A stretch of DNA of 64,000 nt from Bradyrhizobium sp. CB1717 (GTDB lineage: Bacteria; Pseudomonadota; Alphaproteobacteria; Rhizobiales; Xanthobacteraceae), in contig NZ_CP121666.1 in assembly GCF_029714325.1 (NCBI RefSeq), positions 7,409,001-7,473,000 on the forward strand. The letters run 5' to 3'. How positions within the stretch are numbered: the stretch's first letter is position 1; the number at the start of each line of letters is the position of its first letter. Positions 56,101-64,000 of the stretch are shown here, in pieces. Under the pieces are notes generated by a model. It had not been told where the DNA came from. It searched no databases and saw nothing but the letters and a program-made list of their open reading frames with translations. The position numbers were made by a program, and so were the translations under genes.

Positions 56101-59100
56101 ACCTCGGCATGCATCAGCTCCAGCGTGGTGTGATCCCCGATCAGATGATGCTGCAGCTCCAGCAGCAGCCAGCGCGCACTGCCGGGCTCGCGCGCGATCA
56201 CAAACCGCAACAAGGGCGCCCGGCCAAGCTCGATGCGGTGCTGGCGCGGATCAAACCGATCCTTCAGCTGCGCGGCGCCAGGACCAGCAGACCCGTCCAG
56301 CTCGACCTCGCTCACCTCCAGCAGCGCGTTCCGCCACACCACCTGGACCGGGCGCGACAGCCCTTCCCAGACAAACGACGTCCTCAGGATATCGTGCCGA
56401 TCCACCACCCGCTGAACCGCGGCAAGATAACGCTCGAGCAGGTCACGATCGGCAAACGCCATCTGCGAGACCAGCAGGTACGGATCGCCCTTTGTCGCCA
56501 ACAGATGGTGGAACAGGATCCCGTCCTGCAGCGGCGACAAGCCATAAATGTCCTGGATGTTGCCGACGCCGCCGGGCACCGTGGCGACGATCCGGTCGAT
56601 CTCGCCCTGCGCCAGCTCAATGAGCGGCAACATCTCTGGCGTGATCGCCGGACTCTGTTCGCTGATCAGGTTGGCCGGGACCGCCACCTCCTGATGACTG
56701 CCCAGGCTTGCGGCCTGATCGGCCAGCACGGGCTTTGCAAACAAGGTCCGTACCTCGACCCCCAGCGACCGCCGCCGTAGCCGCTCCATCAGCTGCACCG
56801 CCAAGAGCGAGTGGCCGCCCAGTTCGAAGAAGTCGTCGTGGCGTCCGACCCGCTCAACACCCAGAAGCTCGGCCCAGATCTGTGCCAGCGTGATCTCGAT
56901 CTCGCCTTGCGGCGGCTCATGGGCGGCGCGCGCATACGCCTCATCGTCCGGCGCAGCCAGCGCCTTGCGGTCCAGCTTGCCATTCACCGTCAGCGGCAGC
57001 GCCGCCAGCCGCACGAACGCCGATGGCACCATGTAGTCCGGCAGGTGCGCATTTATGTGCGCGCGCAAGGCGCCGGCAAGCTCGCTTCCGTCCAGCCCGT
57101 TCGAAGCTGCTTCCGGCGACACCACATAGGCGACCAGCCGCTGCTCGCCGCCGGGGCCCTCGTGCGCCACCACCACCGCCTCGCGCACGAACGGGTGCTC
57201 GCAAAGCCGCGCCGCGATCTCGCCCGGCTCGATCCGGAAGCCGCGGATCTTCAGCTGGTCGTCGTTGCGGCCCAAAAACTCCAGATTGCCGTCCGGCAGA
57301 TAGCGCGCCAGATCGCCGGTGCGGTACAGCCGGTCGCCGTCCACAAAGGGACTGGCGATGAACCGCTCCGCGCTCAGCTCGGGCCGGTTCAGATAACCGC
57401 GCGCCACACCCGCCCCGCCAATGCAAAGCTCCCCGACCGCACCGAACGGCACCAGCCCGCCATGATCATCCAGCAGATACACACGCGTGTTCGCAATCGG
57501 GCGGCCAATCGGGACAATGGCCCCATCAAACCCATCGGGGCAACTCCAGGTCGCCGCACAAACTGTTGCTTCGGTAGGTCCATAAGCATTGATAATGGAT
57601 GCTGGAGCAAGACTCCGGATGAGTTCTGCCTTCGGCAGCTCTCCAGCAAGAATGAGAACTTGCGATCCCAAGCCTTCCAGCTTCTGGCTGCTTCCCTGAA
57701 GCAAGGCTGGAGGCAGCGTCGCGTGCGTGATGGCTTCGCTTCGCAGATAATCCGATAGCTTGTTACTCGCTTGACGGAGCTCATCCGCAGGCAAATGCAA
57801 TGTGGCTCCCGAACCAAACGCCATAACAAGCTCCCAGGCGCTTGCATCAAAACCGAGGGAGGCGAACTGCACCACGCGGCTGTTGCAACAAACGCCAAAA
57901 AGCCCGATCTGAGCCAAGCTGAGATTGACCAAGCCGCGATGCTCGACCATGACCCCCTTGGGGGTGCCTGTGGATCCGGAGGTGTAGATCACATAGGCGA
58001 GATGGCGTGAGGTGAGGCCGAGCGCACGCGGGTCCGGATCCGATTCCGGCAGATTTGTCCATTCCGGCGTCGCCGCCAGATCCACCACCGTCAGATCGCG
58101 TAACGCATCGTCGCCCAGCGCCGATCGCCCCGCTGCATCGGCCAGCAGCACTCGCGGCGCCGCATCGTCGAGAACCTGCCGCAGCCGCGCCGACGGATAG
58201 GCCGGATCCAGCGGCAGATAGGCGCCACCCGCCTTGAGGATCGCCAGCAGCCCCACCACCATCATCGGACTGCGCTGCAGGCAGATCGCCACCGGCTGAT
58301 CCGGCTTCACCCCAATTGCGATCAGATGATGCGCCAGCTGGTTGGCCCGCGCATTGAGCTCGCCATAGCTGACGCGCTCCTCCGCGCACACCACCGCCAC
58401 CGCATTCGGCGCACGGCGCACCTGCGCCTCGAACAGCTCATGGATGCACCGCTCCGACGGATAGGCCGCAGCCGTCCGGTTCAGCTCCTCCAGCAGATAC
58501 GCCCGCTCGTCGGCTGGCAGGATGTCCAGCTCCCGCACTGGCGTGTTCGGCGCCCGCTCCAGCGCCTCCGCCAGCTGCGCCAGCGTCTGCTGCATGTAGC
58601 CGCAGATCCGATCCGCCGAGATTGGCTCCGCCACCTGCACCGTCAGCCCGAGCGCCTCGCCAAAATCCTCCACCGACAAGGTCAGCGGATAGTTGGTGCG
58701 CTCCTCCTCGCCCAGCCATTCCACGCCGGACAGCGCATCATCGGCTGCGGAGGTGGTGACCGCCGCCGGCGTGTTGTGGCGGTAGTTCAACAGCGCGCTG
58801 AACAGTGGCGCCGGCGCCGCAACGCCGCTGCAGCGTTGCGCCAGCGCCAGCGAGGCATGCTCGTGCGCCAAGAGCTCGGCCAGCCGCGCGTGGGTGGTCC
58901 GCACGCTCGCCTCGACCTCGGTCCCGTCCAGGTCAAGCCGCAGCGGCAGCGTGTTGATGAACAGCCCCATCGCGCGGTCGGCGCCCGCCCCGCCATGCAT
59001 GCGGCCGAACAGCACCGTGCCGAACACCACCTGCTCGCGGCCGCTGCTGCGCGCCACCACCTGGCCCCAGGCCAGATGGCACAGGCTCGCCAGGCTCACC

Positions 59101-62100
59101 CCCAGCCGCCGCGCCTGGCTGCGCAGCCGCGCGTTCAGCTGCTCCGGCAGCATCCGCTGCGCCTCTCGAACCCCGCTGCCGTCGCCGCGCACCTCGCTCA
59201 AGCCAAAGGGCGTGCATGGCTCGTCGATGTCTGCCAGCCACCCCCGGAAGAACGCTTCATCCGCCTTGGCATCAGCGCCGAGATGCGCCTGCGCCACCAG
59301 ATTGCGGAACGGCTGTGGCTCGGTCAGCTCATGCGCCCGCCCCTCCAGCTCAGCCTGGACTTCGGCACGCATCACCTCCAGTGTCGTGTGGTCCCCGATC
59401 AGATGATGCTGCAGCTCCAACAGCAGCCAGCGCGCGCTGCCGGGCTCGCGCGCGATCACAAACCGCAACAAGGGCGCTCGGCCAAGCTCGATGCGCTGCC
59501 GGCGCGGATCAAACCGATCCTTCAGCTGCGCGGCGCCAGGACCACCAGACCCGTCCAGCTCGACCTCGCTCACCTCCAACGGCGCACGGCGCCACACCAC
59601 CTGGACCGGGCGCGACAGCCCTTCCCAGACAAACGACGTCCTCAGGATATCGTGCCGATCCACCACCTGCTGAACCGCGGCAAGATAGCGCTCGAGCAGG
59701 TCACGATCGGCAAACGCCATCTGCGAGACCAGCAGGTACGGATCGCCCTTTGTCGCCAACAGATGGTGGAACAGGATCCCGTCCTGCAGCGGCGACAAGC
59801 CATAAATGTCCTGGATGTTGCCGACGCCGCCGGGCACCGTGGCGACGATCCGGTCGATCTCGCCCTGCGTCAGCTCAATCAGCGGCAGCATCTCTGGCGT
59901 GATCGCCGGACTCTGTTCGCTGATCAGGTTGGCCGGGACCGCCACCTCCTGATGACTGCCCAGGCTTGCGGCCTGATCGGCCAGCACCGGCCTGGCGAAC
60001 AGCGTGCGCACCTCAACCCCCAGCGACCGCCGCCGCAAACGCTCGATCAGTTGCACCGCCAGCAGCGAGTGCCCGCCGAGCGCAAAGAAGTGGTCGTGGC
60101 GTCCGACCCGCTCCACACCGAGAAGCTCGGCCCAGATCTGTGCCAGCGTGATCTCGATCTCGCCTTGCGGCGGCTCATGGGCGGCGCGCGCATACGCCTC
60201 ATCGTCCGGCGCAGCCAGCGCCTTGCGGTCCAGCTTGCCATTCACCGTCAGCGGCAGCGCCGCCAGCCGCACGAACGCCGATGGCACCATGTAGTCCGGC
60301 AGGTGCGCATTTATGTGCGCGCGCAAGGCGCCGGCAAGCTCGCTTCCGTCCAGCCCGTTCGAAGCTGCTTCCGGCGACACCACATAGGCGACCAGCCGCT
60401 GCTCGCCGCCGGGGCCCTCGTGCGCCACCACCACCGCCTCGCGCACGAACGGGTGCTCGCAAAGCCGCGCCGCGATCTCGCCCGGCTCGATCCGGAAGCC
60501 GCGGATCTTCAGCTGGTCGTCGTTGCGGCCCAAAAACTCCAGATTGCCGTCCGGCAGATAGCGCGCCAGATCGCCGGTGCGGTACAGCCGGTCGCCGTCC
60601 ACAAAGGGACTGGCGATGAACCGCTCCGCGCTCAGCTCGGGCCGGTTCAGATAACCGCGCGCCACACCCGCCCCGCCGACGTAGAGCTCCCCGACCGCGC
60701 CGAACGGAACCGGCGCACCATGACCGTCCAGCAGATAGACCACCGAATTCCGGATTGGTCGTCCCAGTGGCACCCGCTGCTGGCCATCGAAGCCAGCAGG
60801 CACCGGGTAGCAGAGACTGAAGGTGGTGTTCTCGGTCGGACCGTAGCCATTTGAGATTCGCAGCGTCGGATGTCGCTTCTGACATGCTCTGATGGAAGTG
60901 GCCGAGACCTCTTCGCCCCCGACCAGCAGTTGCTGCAGCCCACTGGTGCTCCGCCCCTCCCCGACATAGACGTCGAACAACCGCGCAGTCATCCAAGCGA
61001 TAGTGATGCCTTGGTCTTGGATGATCCGGGCCAGCGTTGCCGTCGAGAGATAGCGTTCAGGATAGAGCACAACACTGGCGCCGTTCGCCAAGGCTCCCCA
61101 AACTTCGAACGTGGTCGCATCGAATGTCGGCGAGGAAGCGTTGAGAAAAACGTCCTGCGGCGAGATCTCGACGAAATCATTCTCCGCCACCAGACGCACC
61201 ACTCCGCGATGCTCGACCATGACCCCCTTGGGGGTGCCTGTTGATCCGGAGGTGTAGATCACATAGGCGAGATGGCGTGAGGTGAGGCCAAGCGCGCGCG
61301 GGTCCGGATCCGACGCCGGCAGGTTTGCCCACGCCGGCATGGCCGTCTCCAGATCCACCACGCTCACATCGGCCAACGCACCGGCGCCCAGCGCGGATCG
61401 GCCCGCCGCATCGGCCAGCAGGAGCCGCGGCGCCGCATCGTCGAGAACCTGCCGCAGCCGCGCCGGTGGATAGGCCGGGTCCAGCGGCAGGTACGCCCCG
61501 CCCGCCTTGAGGATCGCCAAAAGCCCGACCACCATCGCCACGTTGCGCGCAACGCAGATCGCCACCAGCTGGTCCGGCTTCACCCCGAGCCCGATCAGAT
61601 GATGCGCCAGGCGGTTGGCCCGCGCATTCAGCTCGCCATAGCTTAGCCGCTCCTCCTCATGGACCACCGCCACCGCGTCCGGCGCACGGCGAACCTGTGC
61701 CTCGAACAGCTCGTGGATGCACATGTCCGACGGATAGGCCGATGCCGTCCGGTTCAGCTCCTCCAGCAGATACGCACGCTCAGCGGATGACAAGAGTTCA
61801 ATCCGCCCCACCGGCTGCCGCGGATCTGCCTTCACAGCACATAGCAAATTTTGCAAATGCTGGGTCATACGGTCGATATGCTTGGCCTCCAAGCGACTTG
61901 CATCAAAGTGCCATCGAAAGCTCCCATCTAGAGCGCAAACCTCAAATGTTAACGCCTCACCGGGCAGGGCTGCCTCAGAAGTCGGGCTCGAAGCTAGGTC
62001 ACCAGCGGCAGACTCGCCACTTACAGTAAGCATAACGCCAACGGGCCATGGCCGGCGCAATCGTAACGCCTCCATACCGAGCAACGTTGGGCAGCGCGCG

Positions 62101-63482
62101 ATAAGATCTCGCGCGAAGCTATCCTGCTCCTTCAGCTGAGCGAATTCGGCCGCGACCACCGTGCGCGCCTCTGCAAAATTATTGTCGAGATCGATGGTAA
62201 TTGCCATCGGCACAACAGAAGCGACAAGCACCTCGAGCGCTTTGAAGCCCGCTCGCGATCCGCTCGGCGCGGGAGTCCATCCCAATTGAAGCTCTAATTC
62301 TCCCGTGATGCGGGCTAGGTAGGTCAGCCAAGCCGTTAGCAAGAATTCCGTGCGATTACTGGGAGACAGCTCAGCCAAAGCACCTGGAATTCGCCATGAA
62401 CTCAACTGCCATTGAGGTGCAGCCAAAGCTACTGAAGAGGACAAAAAGGAAAGCTGGGATGTTTTGAACTGTTCAAGCCGCCGTCGCCAAAAACCCTCAC
62501 GAGGCGCCAACATTTCATGCGCAGCCGTTATGCTGCGCGCCTCGTCATCGCTCAGAATCGGGAGGCGGTCGCCTACATGGGAATCAGAACGCCTCGCGAG
62601 TACCCGCGCATCCAGAGCCTTACCATCCAAGCTGTTAAGCCAAACATCAACATCCTCTGTCCCTGTCGCCACACGCCAGTGGCTGGGGTGGATCTCAACT
62701 AAAGCCCCCGCAGCAAAACCAGAGCGCCGAGCCGTCACCTCCAAGCGCCTGACGACGACAACGTCATCTCCTACGAGAGCCTTGGACAACCCCAATGGAT
62801 TGGTATGATACGGGCCAAAGTCTAAAGCGCGCGTCATCGCTTCCAGATCTTGTGCGGATCGATCCCATCGCAGACAGCCCGCAGCATCTGGGCGTCGACC
62901 TTTCGGAAAAAAGCTTCGGTCCGCTAGCGCTTGCGGACGAGCACTAAGCTCTCCATTTGTTAAGCCAGTTAGAAGCTCGCCGAAGCCATCGATAGCAGCC
63001 TCATAACATTTGAGATTCAGTGTCAGCGCAGTATCGCTCGTCGCAATCAACACTTGGCGTTGGACGACCAGCTCACCAGTACCAACACCGTGATCGATAC
63101 GATACCACGTGATGCCATGTTCGGTCTCACGGGCAAGAAGCGCCCAAGACGTCGCATGAGTTCCGGCATATCGCGGCAACGGACCGTCGTGGTAATTGAA
63201 AGCGCCTCTACGCGCTTTCCCAAACACATCTGCTGGCAATATGAACGGATTGGCAACGGAAAATATCCACTCGACTGGCTCGGCGTTGAGCAGCTCAGAT
63301 AGCTCTTCAATGCTCGTCACACACAAGATATCGGCGAGAGCGGCCCAATCGCGGAATACGGCGTCGGCACACAGCGCCGCCCGGATCACATGGCCCATCT
63401 CCATCACTAGCTGAGCACATCTAACAGCTAGCGTACCACCACCAACAAAGATGCAAGAGCCAACCGGTGTAGCAAGTTTCAT
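46092..63482 (-). CDS. Five-module NRPS with N-terminal formyltransferase and C-terminal thioesterase
   Basis: A single 5,796-residue nonribosomal peptide synthetase. Order: formyltransferase, condensation remnant, A1-T1, C2-A2-T2, C3-A3-T3, C4-A4-T4, C5-A5-T5, thioesterase. All five carrier domains keep the LGGHSLL phosphopantetheine site and all A domains keep [11 protein letters not shown] and NGKLDRK. C2-C4 carry the dual epimerisation/condensation motif HHLLATKGD and active site HHLIGDH. C5 has an ordinary HHIVSDG site. Pocket residues read by eye against GrsA predict Val, Phe, Ala, Ser and an altered aromatic residue. A predicted product is N-formyl-D-Val-D-Phe-D-Ala-Ser-X, released by the thioesterase. 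Its ATG 63482 has only a weak Shine-Dalgarno. No MbtH-like protein or phosphopantetheinyl transferase is in the window. Confidence 0.95.
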   Translation of the reverse strand: MKLATPVGSCIFVGGGTLAVRCAQLVMEMGHVIRAALCADAVFRDWAALADILCVTSIEELSELLNAEPVEWIFSVANPFILPADVFGKARRGAFNYHDGPLPRYAGTHATSWALLARETEHGITWYRIDHGVGTGELVVQRQVLIATSDTALTLNLKCYEAAIDGFGELLTGLTNGELSARPQALADRSFFPKGRRPDAAGCLRWDRSAQDLEAMTRALDFGPYHTNPLGLSKALVGDDVVVVRRLEVTARRSGFAAGALVEIHPSHWRVATGTEDVDVWLNSLDGKALDARVLARRSDSHVGDRLPILSDDEARSITAAHEMLAPREGFWRRRLEQFKTSQLSFLSSSVALAAPQWQLSSWRIPGALAELSPSNRTEFLLTAWLTYLARITGELELQLGWTPAPSGSRAGFKALEVLVASVVPMAITIDLDNNFAEARTVVAAEFAQLKEQDSFARDLIARCPTLLGMEALRLRRPWPVGVMLTVSGESAAGDLASSPTSEAALPGEALTFEVCALDGSFRWHFDASRLEAKHIDRMTQHLQNLLCAVKADPRQPVGRIELLSSAERAYLLEELNRTASAYPSDMCIHELFEAQVRRAPDAVAVVHEEERLSYGELNARANRLAHHLIGLGVKPDQLVAICVARNVAMVVGLLAILKAGGAYLPLDPAYPPARLRQVLDDAAPRLLLADAAGRSALGAGALADVSVVDLETAMPAWANLPASDPDPRALGLTSRHLAYVIYTSGSTGTPKGVMVEHRGVVRLVAENDFVEISPQDVFLNASSPTFDATTFEVWGALANGASVVLYPERYLSTATLARIIQDQGITIAWMTARLFDVYVGEGRSTSGLQQLLVGGEEVSATSIRACQKRHPTLRISNGYGPTENTTFSLCYPVPAGFDGQQRVPLGRPIRNSVVYLLDGHGAPVPFGAVGELYVGGAGVARGYLNRPELSAERFIASPFVDGDRLYRTGDLARYLPDGNLEFLGRNDDQLKIRGFRIEPGEIAARLCEHPFVREAVVVAHEGPGGEQRLVAYVVSPEAASNGLDGSELAGALRAHINAHLPDYMVPSAFVRLAALPLTVNGKLDRKALAAPDDEAYARAAHEPPQGEIEITLAQIWAELLGVERVGRHDHFFALGGHSLLAVQLIERLRRRSLGVEVRTLFARPVLADQAASLGSHQEVAVPANLISEQSPAITPEMLPLIELTQGEIDRIVATVPGGVGNIQDIYGLSPLQDGILFHHLLATKGDPYLLVSQMAFADRDLLERYLAAVQQVVDRHDILRTSFVWEGLSRPVQVVWRRAPLEVSEVELDGSGGPGAAQLKDRFDPRRQRIELGRAPLLRFVIAREPGSARWLLLELQHHLIGDHTTLEVMRAEVQAELEGRAHELTEPQPFRNLVAQAHLGADAKADEAFFRGWLADIDEPCTPFGLSEVRGDGSGVREAQRMLPEQLNARLRSQARRLGVSLASLCHLAWGQVVARSSGREQVVFGTVLFGRMHGGAGADRAMGLFINTLPLRLDLDGTEVEASVRTTHARLAELLAHEHASLALAQRCSGVAAPAPLFSALLNYRHNTPAAVTTSAADDALSGVEWLGEEERTNYPLTLSVEDFGEALGLTVQVAEPISADRICGYMQQTLAQLAEALERAPNTPVRELDILPADERAYLLEELNRTAAAYPSERCIHELFEAQVRRAPNAVAVVCAEERVSYGELNARANQLAHHLIAIGVKPDQPVAICLQRSPMMVVGLLAILKAGGAYLPLDPAYPSARLRQVLDDAAPRVLLADAAGRSALGDDALRDLTVVDLAATPEWTNLPESDPDPRALGLTSRHLAYVIYTSGSTGTPKGVMVEHRGLVNLSLAQIGLFGVCCNSRVVQFASLGFDASAWELVMAFGSGATLHLPADELRQASNKLSDYLRSEAITHATLPPALLQGSSQKLEGLGSQVLILAGELPKAELIRSLAPASIINAYGPTEATVCAATWSCPDGFDGAIVPIGRPIANTRVYLLDDHGGLVPFGAVGELCIGGAGVARGYLNRPELSAERFIASPFVDGDRLYRTGDLARYLPDGNLEFLGRNDDQLKIRGFRIEPGEIAARLCEHPFVREAVVVAHEGPGGEQRLVAYVVSPEAASNGLDGSELAGALRAHINAHLPDYMVPSAFVRLAALPLTVNGKLDRKALAAPDDEAYARAAHEPPQGEIEITLAQIWAELLGVERVGRHDDFFELGGHSLLAVQLMERLRRRSLGVEVRTLFAKPVLADQAASLGSHQEVAVPANLISEQSPAITPEMLPLIELAQGEIDRIVATVPGGVGNIQDIYGLSPLQDGILFHHLLATKGDPYLLVSQMAFADRDLLERYLAAVQRVVDRHDILRTSFVWEGLSRPVQVVWRNALLEVSEVELDGSAGPGAAQLKDRFDPRQHRIELGRAPLLRFVIAREPGSARWLLLELQHHLIGDHTTLELMHAEVRAVLEGREHELAAPQPFRNLVAAARLGVGADAHEEFFRGLLGDIDEPCTPFGLCEVQGDGSRTREAQRMLPEQLNARLRSQARRLGVSLASLCHLAWGQVVARSSDREQVVFGTVLFGRMHGGAGGDRAMGLFINTLPLRLDLDGTAVEASVRTTHARLAELLVHEHASLALAQRCSGVAAPAPLFSALLNYRHNTPAAVSASAADDVLSGMEWLGGEERTNYPLILSVEDFGEALGLTAQVAEGVSADRICGYMQHTLAQLAEALERAPNTPVRELDILPPDERAYLLEELNRTAVTYPEQQCIHELFEAQVRRAPDAVAVVCAEERLSYGELNARANRLAHHLIGLGVRPDQPVAICVARNVAMVVGLLAILKAGGAYLPLDPAYPSARLHQVLADAASHLLLADAAGRAALGGVGVNASVVELDAAAPAWASLPESDPDPRALGLTSRHLAYVIYTSGSTGTPKGVMIEHASTVNLLHWSRDVFTASEISRTLFATSISFDLSVYECFVPLSQGSTLYLVENALALAERSLDISLINTVPSAIAALVDKKAVPASTRVINLAGERLKAGLIEKAFESSRVEKICNLYAPSETTTYSTWICMRRGEAVVETIGRPIANTRVYLLDDHGGLVPFGAVGELCIGGAGVARGYLNRPELSAERFIASPFVDGDRLYRTGDLARYLPDGNLEFLGRNDDQLKIRGFRIEPGEIAARLCEHPFVREAVVVAHEGPGGEQRLVAYVVSPEAASNGLDGSELAGALRAHISAHLPDYMVPSAFVWLAALPLTVNGKLDRKALAAPDDEAYARAAHEPPQGEIEITLAQIWAELLGVERVGRHDHFFALGGHSLLAVQLMERLRRRSLGVEVRTLFAKPVLADLAASLSSHHEVAIPANLISEQSPAITPEMLPLIELAQGEIDRIVATVPGGVGNIQDIYGLSPLQDGILFHHLLATKGDPYLLVSQMAFADRDLLERYLAAVQRVVDRHDILRTSFVWEGLSRPVQVVWRRAPLEVSEVELDGAAGPGRAQLKDRFDPRRQRIELGRAPLLRFVIAREPGSARWLLLELQHHLIGDHTTLEVMRAEVQAELEGRAHELTEPQPFRNLVAQAHLGADAKADEAFFRGWLADIDEPCTPFGLSEVRGDGSGVREAQRMLPEQLNARLRSQARRLGVSLASLCHLAWGQVVARSSGREQVVFGTVLFGRMHGGAGGDRAMGLFINTLPLRLDLDGTAVEASVRTTHARLAELLVHEHASLALAQRCSGVAAPAPLFSALLNYRHNTPAAVSASAADDVLSGMEWLGGEERTNYPLILSVEDFGEALGLTAQVAEGVSADRICGYMQHMLAQLAEALERAPNTPVRELDILPPDERAYLLEELNRTAVTYPEQQCIHELFEAQVRRAPDAVAVVCAEERLSYGELNARANRLAHHLIGLGVRPDQPVAICVARNVAMVVGLLAILKAGGAYLPLDPAYPSARLHQVLADAASHLLLADAAGRSALGDDALRDLTVMDLAAATPEWASLPASDPDPRALGLTSRHLAYVIYTSGSTGTPKGAQNEHRAIVNRLMWMQNAYGLKATDVVLQKTPFGFDVSAWEFFWTLLEGATLVLAPPDTHRDPAALVDLIIGERITTVHFVPSMLVSFLDTKSVNRCTSLRRVLCSGEALLAASVHKVRRLLPWTGLHNLYGPTEAAIDVTAWSCPGEFNGAIVPIGRPIANTRVYLLDGHGAPVPFGAAGELYIGGAGVARGYLNRPELTAEWFMASPFVEGDRLYRTGDLARYLPDGNLEFLGRNDDQVKIRGFRIEPGEIAARVAEHPFVREAVVVAHEGPGGEQRLVGYVVCAPEAQSDEPDGAGAELAATLRAHVGAHLPDYMVPAAFVRLAALPLTVNGKLDRKALPAPDDEAYAHRAYEPPQGEIEITLAQIWAELLGVERVGRHDHFFALGGHSLLAVQLLSRVSQAIGFTLPLTMLFAKPVLADLAASIMDELSRSGAQDPPAIVPVLREAPLVLSFAQQRLWFLAQLDQSSTNYHIPLGWRLKGGLDRSAWQRSLDRVLARHEALRSVFVAPEGKPWVELLPEDAGLPVVEHDLRDRPDADEALLGLCREEARTPFDLARGPLIRGRLIRISDEEHVLLLTQHHIVSDGWSLGVLVRELSQLYRAFVAGEGDPLPPLAIQYPDYAAWQRQWLSGERLQSQAHYWRNKLSGAPARLALPTDRPRPAEQSFAGASVTVVIDADLTRDLKRLSRQHDTTLFMTVLAAWAALLSRLSGQDDLMIGVPSANRGRREVEELIGCFVNTLALRLDLSGEPSVAELLARTRRSALGAQEHQDLPFEQVVEIVQPPRRLDHTPLFQVMLAWQNNAAGTFDLPGLMVEAAADGFDQVKFDLELSLGEQGEVIAGTLGYATALFDQATIERQRGYLLALLRAMVADAQQAVGRIELLPADERAYLLEELNRTAAAYPSERCIHELFEAQVRRAPDAVAVVCAEERVSYGELNARANQLAHHLIAIGVKPDQPVAICLQRSPMMVVGLLAILKAGGAYLPLDPAYPSARLRQVLDDAAPRVLLADAAGRSALGDDALRDLTVVDLAATPEWTNLPESDPDPRALGLTSRHLAYVIYTSGSTGTPKGVMVEHRGLVNLSLAQIGLFGVCCNSRVVQFASLGFDASASELVMAFGSGATLHLPADELRQASNKLSDYLRSEAITHATLPPALLQGSQKLEGLGSQVLILAGELPKAELIRSLAPASIINAYGPTEATVCAATWSCPDGFDGAIVPIGRPIANTRVYLLDDHGGLVPFGAVGELCIGGAGVARGYLNRPELSAERFIASPFVDGDRLYRTGDLARYLPDGNLEFLGRNDDQLKIRGFRIEPGEIAARLCEHPFVREAVVVAHEGPGGEQRLVAYVVSPEAASNGLEGSELAGALRAHISAHLPDYMVPSAFVRLAALPLTVNGKLDRKALAAPDDEAYARAAHEAPQGEIEITLAQIWAELLGVERVGRHDDFFELGGHSLLAVQLLSRALDAGFKFTAADLFQAPVLRELASKIHLKRQPSSPQVISVLETGSQPPLFFVPTGLGDCSYVLPLVKEMDVDCPVYALPWPHFDDERPLTLEAIAAEVMLVVREIQSRGPYRFAGYSSGAILAYAIAQQLLNLDEAVSFMAFIDTALSANRRSLSLTQMVREVLLDSLEFLEDDSFQVLERFAANSSIGQLIQKAQQIGAIPLDRDLESLLLTYEKAAQFQRALDLYEAPPLGIEINQFYVNGPARSRRGRGSMGQGASSPLRGWDRVLRAEAIHAVSVPGDHTTMMNIPENRRILARCLSIALSNSPDRRQQSHVPPS
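47710..48790 (-). repeat. A5 copy of the duplicated adenylation segment
   Basis: Nearly base-for-base identical to 57440-58520 (A2). Differences seen are a C/G change that turns the pocket Trp codon into Ser (near 48102), loss of three bases after the LLQG codons (near 47963), and a few silent changes. Confidence 0.88.
50200..53485 (-). other. NRPS module 4: dual C/E (mosaic), A4 (Ser), T4
   Basis: C4 (about 51960-53430) is dual type, implying D configuration at residue 3. Its sequence is a mosaic of C2-like and C3-like halves. A4 pocket reads DVWHLSLIDK, the standard Ser code. T4 reads [18 protein letters not shown]. Confidence 0.82.
51960..53440 (-). repeat. C4 segment, near-identical to parts of C2 and C3
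   Basis: Positions 51960-52475 match 55209-55724 (C3) almost perfectly. Positions 52533-53440 match 59040-59946 (C2) almost perfectly. The switch occurs between 52476 and 52533. Confidence 0.8.
53490..56740 (-). other. NRPS module 3: dual C/E, A3 (Ala-like), T3
   Basis: C3 (about 55210-56680) is dual type, implying D configuration at residue 2. A3 differs strongly from A2 in its core. Its pocket reads DLYNNALTYK, close to the DLFNNALTYK code that I recall for Ala. T3 reads [20 protein letters not shown]. Confidence 0.75.
56745..59985 (-). other. NRPS module 2: dual C/E, A2 (Phe-like), T2
   Basis: C2 (about 58460-59940) has [18 protein letters not shown] and active site [13 protein letters not shown], the dual epimerase/condensation type, so residue 1 is expected to be D. 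A2 pocket reads DAWTIAAVCK, one change from the GrsA Phe code DAWTIAAICK. T2 reads [20 protein letters not shown]. Confidence 0.82.
57440..58520 (-). repeat. A2 copy of the duplicated adenylation segment
   Basis: Partner of 47710-48790, about 9.73 kb apart in direct orientation. It keeps the pocket Trp codon and the Ser pair. The pair is a substrate for recombination that would delete modules 3-4. Confidence 0.88.
59990..63482 (-). other. NRPS initiation module: formyltransferase, C remnant, A1 (Val-like), T1
   Basis: Residues 1-304 are a Formyl_trans_N-like domain with the catalytic triad conserved as Asn96 and His98 in [14 protein letters not shown] and Asp130 in [10 protein letters not shown]. 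Residues about 325-578 resemble the C-terminal half of a condensation domain but lack any HHxxxDG site. A1 begins near residue 579. Its pocket reads DAFWLGGTFK by GrsA numbering, nearly the classic Val code DAFWIGGTFK. T1 has [18 protein letters not shown]. This layout resembles linear-gramicidin-type N-formylation of the first residue. Confidence 0.85.
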
Positions 63483-63562
63483 CTGAACTCTTAGACAGGG
63501 GTTACGATGAAGGCCCGTAACGGATCACCCCGCATCTCAAGCAATCGACATACCAATGAGGT

Positions 63563-63690
63563 ACTGCGAGCGTTTCCTGAAGAAACAACGCGCCTCGCTC
63601 GAAATGCCGCCGTCGGACTTGGGACATCGACGTCCTGAACCAGACACAGCTCAGCACAACAATACGGACGTCATTGGCGACGATCACCGC
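63563..63690. repeat. Diverged direct repeat, unit 1
   Basis: About 128 bases sharing CTGCGAG, CTGAAGAAA, CTTGGGACAT, CAGCTCA-CACAACA and GCGACGA with unit 2 at 63801-63927, in the same order and spacing. In the minus-strand frame both units encode similar residues (VVLS-V-F---MSQ-RR). Confidence 0.65.
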
Positions 63691-63800
63691 ATGGGCGGTC
63701 CGCAAAGTCGTCGGAAGCTCTGCAACAGCCGCGGTCATCACCGCGCGTACAGCAGACTCTCCTTGGCGCTCACGTTAAGTAACGGACGCGCCAATAACCT

Positions 63801-63927
63801 TCTGCGAGCTCATTCTGAAGAAAACAATTCGCTTCTCGCCGGTTGCCGTCGGGCTTGGGACATTAACGCCTTGAACCGAACAGAGCTCAACACAACAGCA
63901 CGCGCCGTCAACAGCGACGACCACTCA
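63801..63927. repeat. Diverged direct repeat, unit 2
   Basis: Partner of unit 1, offset about 237 bases. The minus-strand frame reads AVVLSSVRFKALMSQARRQP against IVVLSCVWFRTSMSQVRRRH in unit 1, then meets a stop after LFSSE. Confidence 0.65.
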
Positions 63928-64000
63928 AGATCGGGCGCCCGTCCCTTGCCCGAATTGCCTTTGCGAGCCAAAATGCTCGCCGCTGCTTTCTCCAGGTGGT

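Larger units (their letters stand above)
63483..64000. other. Upstream region of the NRPS gene with two diverged repeats
   Basis: No intact gene is recognised. The region must hold the NRPS promoter or its 5' untranslated part, and carries the two repeat units listed separately. An open minus-strand frame (63741-63502) covers unit 1; the matching frame in unit 2 is interrupted by a stop. Confidence 0.5.

Noticed and set aside
43475..63482. Hydroxamate siderophore cluster
   Set aside because: An N-monooxygenase and a formyltransferase suggested formyl-hydroxyornithine, but none of the five A-domain pockets looks like an ornithine type, and no TonB receptor, esterase or iron regulator is present.
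62570..63482. Stand-alone methionyl-tRNA formyltransferase gene
   Set aside because: The frame is continuous with the NRPS without any stop, and no internal start restarts translation before A1.
1..64000. CRISPR arrays, tRNA or rRNA genes, nod boxes and tts boxes
   Set aside because: I looked for regular short direct repeats, tRNA-like ends and symbiotic promoter motifs by eye and found none convincing. A covariance-model and motif search would be needed to be certain.

Overview
The window looks like accessory DNA of a high-GC alphaproteobacterium, most likely Bradyrhizobium or a close relative. That assignment is an inference from three things: the protein style (a Liv-type branched-chain amino acid transporter system, Bug receptors, DUF6499/DUF2285 regulators), the mix of insertion-sequence families (IS256, IS66, ISL3, IS3), and the many broken genes. 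No tRNA, rRNA or CRISPR array was seen.

Layout. Positions 1-9.4 kb are an insertion-sequence graveyard. It holds two inverted partial IS256 copies, a truncated IS66, a frameshifted Bug receptor, an acyl-CoA synthetase fragment, and two intact genes (an MDR oxidoreductase and a TfoX-domain protein). An orphan PAS histidine kinase lies at 9.5-11.0 kb.

Positions 11.8-34.9 kb carry a catabolic region. A MarR regulator is followed by a minus-strand operon (amidase, flavin reductase, solute-binding protein, SDR, cupin, DUF2848 protein), with a divergent HpaB-type flavin monooxygenase. After an ISL3 and DUF2285 scar come a sulfotransferase, a zinc alcohol dehydrogenase, a complete three-component Rieske oxygenase, a second SDR, a full livKHMGF transporter, a citryl-CoA-lyase-like protein and a family III CoA-transferase, with a divergent dienelactone hydrolase. 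Together these look like uptake and breakdown of an aromatic or amide-containing compound. The substrate cannot be read from the sequence.

Positions 35-38.2 kb are another scar: an IS3 remnant, a pyruvate-kinase fragment fused in frame to a TRAP permease, a broken SMP-30 gene and a broken hemN-like gene.

Positions 38.3-63.5 kb are a biosynthetic gene cluster and the main discovery. A 5,796-residue five-module NRPS begins with a formyltransferase domain and ends with a thioesterase. A second minus-strand operon encodes an N-hydroxylase of the lysine/ornithine type, an MFS exporter, an Fe(II)/2-oxoglutarate oxygenase, a small cupin and a methionyl-tRNA-synthetase-like protein; an aminotransferase follows 40 bp later. 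Cupin plus MetRS-like protein plus lysine N-hydroxylase is the known hydrazine (N-N bond) forming set. In characterised systems the cupin and MetRS parts are one fused protein; here they are two genes one base apart. I infer an N-formylated peptide pathway (predicted Val-Phe-Ala-Ser-aromatic, with D residues at positions 1-3) joined to a hydrazine-forming pathway. I know of no described product of this combination. The 518 bp upstream of the NRPS hold two diverged copies of a 128-bp unit of unknown role.
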